Under the pieces are notes generated by a model. It made no database searches. It saw nothing but the letters and a program-made list of their open reading frames with translations, and had not been told where the DNA came from. Of a stretch of 42,720 nucleotides of DNA, positions 8,494 through 15,954 are shown one piece after another (position 1 is the stretch's first letter; every line of letters starts with the position of its first letter). Position numbers and translations under genes: made by a program. The stretch covers positions 1-42,720 of the forward strand of contig JAQBRN010000027.1 of assembly GCA_028286465.1 (NCBI GenBank). The letters are read 5' to 3'. Source of the stretch: Parcubacteria group bacterium. GTDB taxonomy: Bacteria > Patescibacteriota > Minisyncoccia > Phycocordibacterales > Zambryskibacteraceae.

Positions 8494-8754
8494 AGCCCTT
8501 AATATATAAGGATAAGGGGTGTTATAGGGGAGCACTGAGCCCGTATTTAACCCTTCCTACGTAGATAATGGCATGAGCTTGCTCATGCCCCTTTTCTTTT
8601 GCTTCTTTTCTTTTAAAACATAAGCTATACATACCCTTACCATCTTTGGTGTTTCTGACCTTAGTATCCGGATAAGCCTAAGTAGCGATATCGCGGTTAT
8701 GGTGCAAACTTTCGCAAATGTAAACCTCTTGCCAACCAGTCCTTGTGAAGGGCT
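8494..8754. repeat. Structured motif copy 1 (AGCCCTT ... TTGCCAACCAGTCCTTGTGAAGGGCT)
   Basis: 7-bp perfect inverted ends AGCCCTT/AAGGGCT; right end shared with 12245-12268. Confidence 0.5.
8570..8600 (+). terminator. Strong hairpin with T-rich tail
   Basis: GGCATGAGC TT GCTCATGCC CCTTTTCTTTT. Confidence 0.7.
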
Positions 8755-8778
8755 AATTTGAAGTAGATAATGGGCATA

Positions 8779-11229
8779 ATGTTAAATCGTATTAAGGGCT
8801 GGAATATTCCCAATAGAGTCAGAGCTTTACATCAGAGGCTGAAGGCATGGCTCGTTAAAACTTATAAACAGATAAGGTATCGATATAAACTCAGCTTCTG
8901 GGCGTGCAAAAAATTCCTAAGGCTCGGTCTGGTGATTCTTGGCAGATATATGGGGCTCGTCAGAAGAGTTCTGGTAGTGCTTGTAGCGTTGGGAGTCGGG
9001 GTGTTGGTAAATTATTTCGGAGGAGAGCATTTCACGGCTGATATTCTTAGTAATTTCTTGATTTCTGCCGGAGCGATGATTGGTGGAGTGATTGCGATAG
9101 TGTTCACTATGTCCATCTTTTTGCTTCAAAGTGCAGCTGATTTGTACTCCTCGCAATTCTTCGAGGTTTATGTGCATGATTGGAAGGAAAAGATAGTATA
9201 TTTTTTGGTCATTGTAATCACACTAGTCTTCTTTGGAGGGGGTTTATATATTGGCAGCTTAGGTGATATATCTTCTGGTATCAGCTCAAAATTTGTGCTC
9301 CTCTCCTTGCTTCTTATAGGTAGCACATTCGCGCTCATTGATTGGCAGTATAAGACTGTCCGCCAGAAAACAAATCCTGCCGAGGCCATTGCTTTCTTAG
9401 AAAGAGAGGCTACCCAGTTCCTTAAGAAACTACACTTGGATGCGCAGGCTATGGCGGGAATTATCAATGCCAGAGATGAATCGATGACACTCGAGGCCGC
9501 CTTAGCCACAACATATAACTATTTACTTCAGCCTTTTATAAAAAACTTAGATAAGCAGTTAGAAAACCTAGTAGCCATATCATTAAAGCTAGCTGATAGG
9601 CAGGAGGTGGACACGGCAAGAAGGGGATTCACTGCGGTACACAACATTTTGATAAATTTCCTTGATGTTAGAAAAACTTCATCATTGGCCATTCCTTCAG
9701 CAACGGTTTTTCTTGCCATTGAGAGCGATAGCCAAAGTTTCCTTGCCAAGAGCTTTGAACGCTTGAACAAGGCGGGAGAAAAGTTCATCCAAGAAAAGAA
9801 AGACGAAAGTGCGACATATATTCTTGATATATATAATTCTTTGGCGACAAAAGCCAAGGATATATCTTTTATCGGGCACACAAATGAGAACCCAATACTC
9901 GACCATATTATCGGCTATCTAAATTTCCTAGTAGAGATAGGTGAGCGTGCTGGAAATGTTGAGGTTGTGTATAGAGGAGCTTCTGTTTTAGGAAAGATAG
10001 CTATTATTGCTGTGAATAGTGGCTTACAGAGTACTTTATTTGGTTTACAGGAAAAGATACTGAAAATTGCCAACTTCGGTATCTTACAAAAACAGCTAGT
10101 GATTACGGATGAATGCGTTACATCTTTTCTTAACATTACAACAGCCACTTTTGGCAATGAAAGGATTATCAGGAAGCACGCCTTCGATGATTCCATAAAG
10201 AATATAGGTAAGATTTCAGCATCAATATCTCAACTGATAAGCACTCATTATTTGCCGGATGATTTCAGTAGACGGATTAGTATGAGTAAGGGCTATGACG
10301 AGTTTCCTAATCGATTAGCTGCTATTTTCAATCATTACCCGAAGGTTCAAGGTGAAAGAGAAAAAGCCCGTTATCGTAAAGACATCGTCAGCTTATTTGA
10401 GGAGATAGGAATGTCGCTGAGAAAACTTTCTGAGGACATTAAAACTTGTGACAGTACGCTTAATGATAGTGTGGGTAGGCTTATCTTTTACATTAATAAT
10501 CTCATAATTGAGCTACTGAGCGTTGATGATTTTAAGGGAGAGAAAGCTGAATTGCTGAGGCGACTTCACTGGAATATACATTTACCGTCATGGTTTGCTC
10601 ATAACGCAGAAAGTTTTGATGGAGGTTCCAATGCTTTTAATACTCTAACTGACTCAGTTGCTAAAACGGGAATCTTGGCGGCGGTGGAGCTTAAAGATAA
10701 AAAATTGGTCGAAGATTCCATTAGTTCAATTTGGTCTATAACAAAGCATGCCCTCGAGAAAACGAAAGATGGATATGGATATGATGAGCCAAGAGTGCTT
10801 GAGAAAGCGTGCTATCTAGGAATCATTGCTTTAAAAAATGGCTGGAATGATGTGGTTGAAATGCTTGGCATGCTCATATATGAATTTGAATATAAATTCT
10901 TCGAGAAATATTTAACAAACTTGCCTACAGGTATTGACCCACATAATCATCGGGTGATTGGGCTTCCGCAAGACAATCAGCTTTTTGTTGAATTATTGAG
11001 ATGGAGAAATGATTTCGAGACGGAGCGTTTTAATAGAACATTAGGAATAAGAGATGATGCGGAGGCGATGATGTATTCCGTAGTCGATGAAATAGACATT
11101 GATAGATTTATGTATGAAATCTGGGGTTCGTTTCCTGCTGATAGTAAAATCGAAGAAGAGATAGAACTTAAGCGTAAGACAAGTGCCGTTAAAAGATTTG
11201 TAGCAGTTCTGACCAAACGACCTAAATAA
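8779..11229 (+). CDS. Large membrane protein, N-terminal TM region resembling DUF2254; function unknown
   Basis: Several N-terminal TM helices then a ~600-aa soluble region; ATG 8770 also possible, but GATAAT lies 7 nt before ATG 8779. Confidence 0.75.
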   Translation: MLNRIKGWNIPNRVRALHQRLKAWLVKTYKQIRYRYKLSFWACKKFLRLGLVILGRYMGLVRRVLVVLVALGVGVLVNYFGGEHFTADILSNFLISAGAMIGGVIAIVFTMSIFLLQSAADLYSSQFFEVYVHDWKEKIVYFLVIVITLVFFGGGLYIGSLGDISSGISSKFVLLSLLLIGSTFALIDWQYKTVRQKTNPAEAIAFLEREATQFLKKLHLDAQAMAGIINARDESMTLEAALATTYNYLLQPFIKNLDKQLENLVAISLKLADRQEVDTARRGFTAVHNILINFLDVRKTSSLAIPSATVFLAIESDSQSFLAKSFERLNKAGEKFIQEKKDESATYILDIYNSLATKAKDISFIGHTNENPILDHIIGYLNFLVEIGERAGNVEVVYRGASVLGKIAIIAVNSGLQSTLFGLQEKILKIANFGILQKQLVITDECVTSFLNITTATFGNERIIRKHAFDDSIKNIGKISASISQLISTHYLPDDFSRRISMSKGYDEFPNRLAAIFNHYPKVQGEREKARYRKDIVSLFEEIGMSLRKLSEDIKTCDSTLNDSVGRLIFYINNLIIELLSVDDFKGEKAELLRRLHWNIHLPSWFAHNAESFDGGSNAFNTLTDSVAKTGILAAVELKDKKLVEDSISSIWSITKHALEKTKDGYGYDEPRVLEKACYLGIIALKNGWNDVVEMLGMLIYEFEYKFFEKYLTNLPTGIDPHNHRVIGLPQDNQLFVELLRWRNDFETERFNRTLGIRDDAEAMMYSVVDEIDIDRFMYEIWGSFPADSKIEEEIELKRKTSAVKRFVAVLTKRPK

Positions 11230-11241
11230 TAATTCATTTTT

Positions 11242-11580
11242 ATGAACCCATTTAAGACAACATCAAGGATAGTAAAACTTAGCATACTAGGCGTAATTAT
11301 GGTTATTGGAGTTATCGTTGCGCTAGGAATCAATAGTGGTGATTCATACAAGGGAGGATACGCTCCAGACGGAACATACTGTGACTACGGATATAGTCCT
11401 GATTTAAAGGCCTGTTGCGGAGATGATGATTATTCCTGTGAGGAGAGGGATTTGAAATTGGCTGGTTCGTGTTTGGACAAAGGAGCGACTGCACAATGTA
11501 ATGATGGCACTTGTAGCTACGCCAATAATCATGAGGGAGCTTGTTCTAGACATAGGGGCGTGGATTCTTTCTATAGATAG
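11242..11580 (+). CDS. Small secreted/anchored Cys-rich protein with DUF3761-like C-terminus
   Basis: N-terminal TM; ATAQCNDGTCSYANNHEGACSRHRGVDSFY. Confidence 0.7.
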   Translation: MNPFKTTSRIVKLSILGVIMVIGVIVALGINSGDSYKGGYAPDGTYCDYGYSPDLKACCGDDDYSCEERDLKLAGSCLDKGATAQCNDGTCSYANNHEGACSRHRGVDSFYR

Positions 11581-11633
11581 TTTCTCATTGCGAAAGTTTC
11601 GCCCCCTAGAGCTATATATCTAGAAGATACTCT

Positions 11634-11691
11634 CAATAGACTTCAATAGATGACAATAGATTCCCAATAGAATCCCTATAAGCTTCTATTG
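11634..11691. repeat. Phased short repeats CAATAGA x4 plus one inverted TCTATTG
   Basis: CAATAGA at 11634, 11644, 11654, 11665 (10/10/11-bp steps); TCTATTG at 11685. Confidence 0.8.
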
Positions 11692-11790
11692 AAAGTGTGA
11701 AGCAACAGAATGGTAAATACACGCTCAACAGAGAGCTTTAGGGAGAGGGCGGGCGTACAGAAGTACCCGAGCATACCCCCTCCCTTTATA

Positions 11791-12129
11791 TTAATCTTTA
11801 AGTTTCGTGGGAGCTGTTGATTTCGAGGCTGTTTTGAAGTTCGCAGGCCGAACTATGGTGAGGAGTACAAAGGCTCCTACAACCCCTCCTAACGCGCCCA
11901 GAAGCCCATCCTGTGTGTATCCATAGGCGCCTGCGCCAACTATTAATGCAAGCAGAAGTGTGTAGCCGAGCGCTTCGCCAAAGGAAAGACCCGCACTTCT
12001 TCCACCATCAATAAAAGCTCCTATTAATACAAGGACAACTGAACCCGTTAACCCGATTACCGCTCCATAAGAACCGCTTATGAAGAACCCAACACCTGTT
12101 GCTATAAAGATTGCCCAGAGATATTTCAT
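11791..12129 (-). CDS. Small membrane protein
   Basis: Three or more hydrophobic glycine-rich helices; MKYLWAIFIATGVGFFISGSYGAVIGLTGSVV. Confidence 0.65.
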   Translation of the reverse strand: MKYLWAIFIATGVGFFISGSYGAVIGLTGSVVLVLIGAFIDGGRSAGLSFGEALGYTLLLALIVGAGAYGYTQDGLLGALGGVVGAFVLLTIVRPANFKTASKSTAPTKLKD

Positions 12130-12150
12130 GTGAATTTTTTTAACGCAAAA

Positions 12151-12268
12151 AGCCCGCCACTAGGTGACCCGAAGGCCTACACCGGTTTCCCGATGCAACG
12201 TCGTAAACGACCCTAATGACGGGGTTTCTGTTTACGACGCTTTGTTGCCATGCCAGTCCTTGCGGGCT
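12151..12268. repeat. Structured motif copy 2 (AGCCCGC ... TTGCCATGCCAGTCCTTGCGGGCT), enclosing a 10-bp inverted repeat
   Basis: AGCCCGC/GCGGGCT closing helix; internal CGTCGTAAAC (12199-12208)/GTTTACGACG (12230-12239); reverse-strand end followed by TTTT. Confidence 0.6.
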
Positions 12269-12353
12269 GGTTTAGGCTCTTTCAATTTACCACATATCTA
12301 CAGCACCAAGAAGAGGGGGTTGTAGGAACATTACACTCGTGTATACTTTATAT

Positions 12354-13259
12354 ATGGTCGCTAAGAAGCAGAAACTAATGAAGGCAAAGAGCGATGAGTT
12401 TTATTACACATCGCCTGTCGAGTCTGTCCCTCCTAAAAGGTCTCCTATTAAATTCCAGCTCGCACGCTTAGAGATGGACAGCGATTTCTTCAAGAAGTAT
12501 TTCTCTCCAGAACATGAGGGCTTCAAGAGCATGAGGTTACTACTTAACAGGCGCGAATATACAGCAGGGGAAACGGGCATCAGCTCTCGGATTCTGAGTC
12601 ACTGGGCAGACAAGAGGATTCTTCCTGAGGGCTCGATGTTTTCCGGAGATAAGGTGGATTGGAAGAAGTTTTCTACTATCGAGATGGTGTGGTTAAGAGC
12701 AGTAGAGAAGATGAGGGAGTTCGGACTATCGCTCGAGAAGATAGCGAAAGTGCGGACATGGGTTATGCAGTGGCACAAAGAGAGCGAGAGCTATCCTTGG
12801 TTCGAGTACTTTGTTATCAAGTCGCAATACACGGCTGAGGATTTCAGTATTGTCATTCTGGCTGATGGTACAGCTGAGGTGGCTAGCTCATACGACCTTG
12901 AAGTAGATAAGTTTATGGAGGAGATGAGCAGGCATGTCCTTCTGATTTCACTGAAGAGCATCATGAAGGAAATAAGGTTTGGAAGCTCAGTGCCCCCTCA
13001 GGCTCTTCGGAGTCTTTCGCAGGGAGAAATTAATCTTGTGAAAGAAGCTCGAACGAGAGTGAACAAAGAAGTAAAGGCCACCGTGAGAGATGGTGAGATT
13101 CGAGAGATAGAAACAGTTCAGAACTACCCTGAGAGCCCTGATGTAAGCGAGATTACAAAGGAACTTCAGGAGTCAGGTGCATACGCAGAGGTCATTCAAT
13201 ACTTAGGAGACGGCGGAGTCCGTGGGGCGAGGGTAAGGCAAAGGAGGAGACAAAGATAG
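12354..13259 (+). CDS. MerR-like helix-turn-helix regulator
   Basis: REYTAGETGISSRILSHWADKRILPEG...WKKFSTIEMVWLRAVEKMREFGLSLEKI; TTGTAG-16-TATACT promoter, TATACT 6 nt before ATG. Confidence 0.65.
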   Translation: MVAKKQKLMKAKSDEFYYTSPVESVPPKRSPIKFQLARLEMDSDFFKKYFSPEHEGFKSMRLLLNRREYTAGETGISSRILSHWADKRILPEGSMFSGDKVDWKKFSTIEMVWLRAVEKMREFGLSLEKIAKVRTWVMQWHKESESYPWFEYFVIKSQYTAEDFSIVILADGTAEVASSYDLEVDKFMEEMSRHVLLISLKSIMKEIRFGSSVPPQALRSLSQGEINLVKEARTRVNKEVKATVRDGEIREIETVQNYPESPDVSEITKELQESGAYAEVIQYLGDGGVRGARVRQRRRQR

Positions 13260-13356
13260 TTGTTTTGGCCATCAGCAACACCAGCTGGCGCCTTTACAAA
13301 AATCGATTAAGTCATCATGCATATGCACAGGCACTCAATCACAAGCGAAATAATGA

Positions 13357-13536
13357 ATGGTTCCTATAATCTCGGTCAAAGAATACCGCAAGGTTCTCAA
13401 CGACACCGAAACTCCAGAGGAGAAGGTTCTGGAGCGTCTCTTGTTTCTCGAATCTTTGTGTCGCAACGTAACAAGAACTGAACTACAAAATTATGCTAAA
13501 GAGAAATCTAAAGGAAATAAGCATCACCTCGTATGA
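13357..13536 (+). CDS. Small ORF (59 aa) overlapping the recombinase start
   Basis: MVPIISVKEYRKVLNDTETPEEKVLERLLFLESLCRNVTRTELQNYAKEKSKGNKHHLV*, below the 60-aa track cutoff; overlaps ATG 13493. Confidence 0.6.
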   Translation: MVPIISVKEYRKVLNDTETPEEKVLERLLFLESLCRNVTRTELQNYAKEKSKGNKHHLV

Positions 13537-15103
13537 CGGTAGAGAGGGAATTGTTTATGCGCGAGTATCTAGCAAAAGCCAAGAAACTGATGGTTCAGGA
13601 CTTCAGAGTCAAGAGGGTAGATGTCTTGATAAGCTACGTTCGTTAGGCGTGCCTTACACTAGAAGTTTCCTCGACAGCTTCACTGGTGGAGGAGACTTTA
13701 TGAATCGTCCTGCCATGAAGGCTTTGCTTGAGTATATCGATGCTCACCCCAACAAGAGATATGTAGTGGTATTCGATGACTTGAAACGCTTCGCCCGCGA
13801 TGTACAGTTCCATCTTGCACTTAGGTCAACTCTCAGAGCAAGGAATGTGCTGGTCGAGTGTCTCAATTATAAATTCGATGACAGTCCTCATGGAAAATAC
13901 GTGGAAGTAATACTAGCCGGTCATGCAGAGCTCGAGAGGGATGAAAATAGACGTCAGGTGATGCAAAAAATGAGCGCTCGCTTAAAAGCAGGATACTGGC
14001 CTTTTGGTAGCAAGAAGGGGTATGAAATTAAAAAGGTTGCTGGTCATGGGAAACTCGCAGTTCCAAAAGAGCCAGAAGCTACTCTGCTGAAGACTGCCCT
14101 GGAAGGTTTCGCTTCGGGCAAGTTTCTCAGAAAGATAGACGCTTGTGAATATCTCGTGATGGAAGGTTTCTGGAAGAAACAGCACCCTTCTAAATACATT
14201 GATAGGTTTGCGACCATGTTAGAAGACCCTTTCTATGCTGGTTATATTGAGTATCTACACGAAGAATGGGATGTTGATAGATGTAAGGGTCAACATGAAC
14301 CGATTATTTCCATGGAAACCTTTGAGCTTAATCAGAAGCGTCTTGGTAAGAATGGAGTAACAAAGACTGTACGGGCTGATGCGTCCGAAGATTTCTCTCT
14401 CAGAGGCCTGTTAATTTGTGCTCATTGTGGCAAGCATCTTACTGCGGCTTGGCATAAGGGTGGGAAGTATCCGTATTACTTCTGCCAGAATGGCTACTGT
14501 ACTCATAAGAGAGAATACATACAGCGCGACCTGGTTGAAGAGAGTTTTAGAAAGCTGCTCGGTGCTCAAAAGATGAAACCTGAACTGAGGAGTTTGTTAG
14601 AAATAGTCTTTGAAAAGGTTTGGTATGAGGAAGTAGAGACTTTCGAAAAAGCACAGCGTGCTCTCCATAAGGAGAGGAAGGATATTGAAGCCAAGATAGC
14701 GCAACTCGCTGATAGCGCCGCTGAGACTGCTAACTTCGCTGTAAGGCAAGCCTATGAGAAGCGGATTCAAGTCTTCACCAAAGAGCTCGAGAAGCTTGAA
14801 GAACCTGTAGTGAAGGCTGACACCTCCATAATTTATCGAACCGCTTTCGATAAATCTGTGGCACTTCTAGAAAACCCAGTAGTTGCATGGGACAACCTGA
14901 ACTTCCTCGAGAAACAACAGCTCTTCTACTTCATCTTCCAAGAGAAAATACCCTACGACAAGAAAGAGGGTTATAGAACCAGCAATATACGAAGCACGGT
15001 AAGGTTATTTGAGGAGTTTGTTGGTACAAACTCCCACGATGTGGAGGTGGGGAGATTGAACTCCCGTGCACGAGGATACGCAGAACGGATCTACAAGGCA
15101 TAG
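13493..15103 (+). CDS. Large serine recombinase (resolvase + recombinase + zinc-ribbon domains)
   Basis: GIVYARVSSKSQETDGSGLQSQEGRCLDKL, FDDLKRFARD, LRGLLICAHCGKHLTAAWHKGGKYPYYFCQNGYC, C-terminal coiled coil. Confidence 0.95.
   Translation: MLKRNLKEISITSYDGREGIVYARVSSKSQETDGSGLQSQEGRCLDKLRSLGVPYTRSFLDSFTGGGDFMNRPAMKALLEYIDAHPNKRYVVVFDDLKRFARDVQFHLALRSTLRARNVLVECLNYKFDDSPHGKYVEVILAGHAELERDENRRQVMQKMSARLKAGYWPFGSKKGYEIKKVAGHGKLAVPKEPEATLLKTALEGFASGKFLRKIDACEYLVMEGFWKKQHPSKYIDRFATMLEDPFYAGYIEYLHEEWDVDRCKGQHEPIISMETFELNQKRLGKNGVTKTVRADASEDFSLRGLLICAHCGKHLTAAWHKGGKYPYYFCQNGYCTHKREYIQRDLVEESFRKLLGAQKMKPELRSLLEIVFEKVWYEEVETFEKAQRALHKERKDIEAKIAQLADSAAETANFAVRQAYEKRIQVFTKELEKLEEPVVKADTSIIYRTAFDKSVALLENPVVAWDNLNFLEKQQLFYFIFQEKIPYDKKEGYRTSNIRSTVRLFEEFVGTNSHDVEVGRLNSRARGYAERIYKA
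15013..15034. repeat. Perfect inverted repeat immediately 3' of tmRNA, inside the recombinase ORF
   Basis: GGAGTTTGT TGGT ACAAACTCC. Confidence 0.85.
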
Positions 15104-15432
15104 TTTCGCTTGAAGTTTAAATCATGTTGCTAAAAGCAAAACGAAACACAACATAATCGAGCTCTGATCTTAGCTTCTGAAGTGAGCAGCTAGAGAAGTG
15201 GAGTCCCGCAGATGAATCGCTTCGAACCTCGTGCCGGACGGCGAAGAGGGAAACGTTCGTTACCCGAGTTTAAGCTCTGATGGTAGCGAAAGCGAAGTCG
15301 TTCGACGCAAAATACGGCGAACGAATTGCCTGTGCAGTTTTGATTGCACGTAAAGGGTCTCACAGATTTAGGAGTTATGAGTGCTCCGCCTTGCGCGTAG
15401 AGCGCATGTCTCGTGTCGATACTGACACCCCC
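15042..15432 (-). ncRNA. ssrA: Transfer-messenger RNA (tmRNA)
   Basis: Reverse strand 5' GGGGGTGTCAGTATCGACACGAG...; 3' T-arm CGGGAGTTCAATCTCCC and acceptor CACCTCC-A pairing with GGGGGTG; adjacent to smpB; CCA not encoded. Confidence 0.9.
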
Positions 15433-15453
15433 GTATATAAATTTCAAAGGTCT

Positions 15454-15891
15454 CTACAACTTTCTTTCGAGATCGCGTTCGGTATCCCGTTTCTTCAGCG
15501 CCTGCCGCTTGTCGAATTTCTTCTTGCCGCGCACGATGGCGATGTCGAGCTTCACGAACCGTCCTTTATTATACACCGAAATAGGCACGATTGTCAATCC
15601 TTTGGTGCCCTCGGCTTTAAGGAGATTCTCGAGTTCCTGCTTCGAGAGAAGGAGTTTCCGCGCCCGGATAGAGTCGTAGTCCGCAGGAGCATTCTTCGGC
15701 TGGTAAGCCTGGATGTCGGATCCGAGCAAAAAGGCTTCGCCGCCGCGTACCGAAACGTGCGAGCCTTGGAGAGAGACCTTGCCCTCGCGGACCGACTTGA
15801 CCTCCTGACCCGTGAGCTCGAGGCCGGCGGGGATCGTCTCGAGAATCTCGTAGTCAAAGTGGGCCTTTTGATTTTTCGCGTATGTAGTCAT
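15454..15891 (-). CDS. smpB: SsrA-binding protein SmpB
   Basis: NQKAHFDYEILETIPAGLELTGQEVKSVREGKVSLQGSHVSVRGGEAFLLGSDIQAY...DKRQALKKRDTERDL. Confidence 0.97.
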   Translation of the reverse strand: MTTYAKNQKAHFDYEILETIPAGLELTGQEVKSVREGKVSLQGSHVSVRGGEAFLLGSDIQAYQPKNAPADYDSIRARKLLLSKQELENLLKAEGTKGLTIVPISVYNKGRFVKLDIAIVRGKKKFDKRQALKKRDTERDLERKL

Positions 15892-15954
15892 ACTTCTATC
15901 CGTCTATATATTAAGCATCATAGCAAATCCGCGCCTTTTAGATATAATGCATTC

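Larger units (their letters stand above)
8408..15062. mobile_element. Putative serine-recombinase integrative element inserted at the 3' end of ssrA (boundaries inferred)
   Basis: AT-richer block with serine recombinase abutting the tmRNA 3' end; 25-bp left/right end similarity 17/25 ungapped (8408-8432 vs 15038-15062), both ending TTGAACT. Confidence 0.6.

Noticed and set aside
15190-15447. 85-aa minus ORF
   Set aside because: Lies within tmRNA; not a protein gene.
15280-15954. N-terminal extension of the ftsH ORF in the track
   Set aside because: The extension is antisense to tmRNA and smpB; ATG 15955 has TATAAT 6 nt upstream and matches normal FtsH length.
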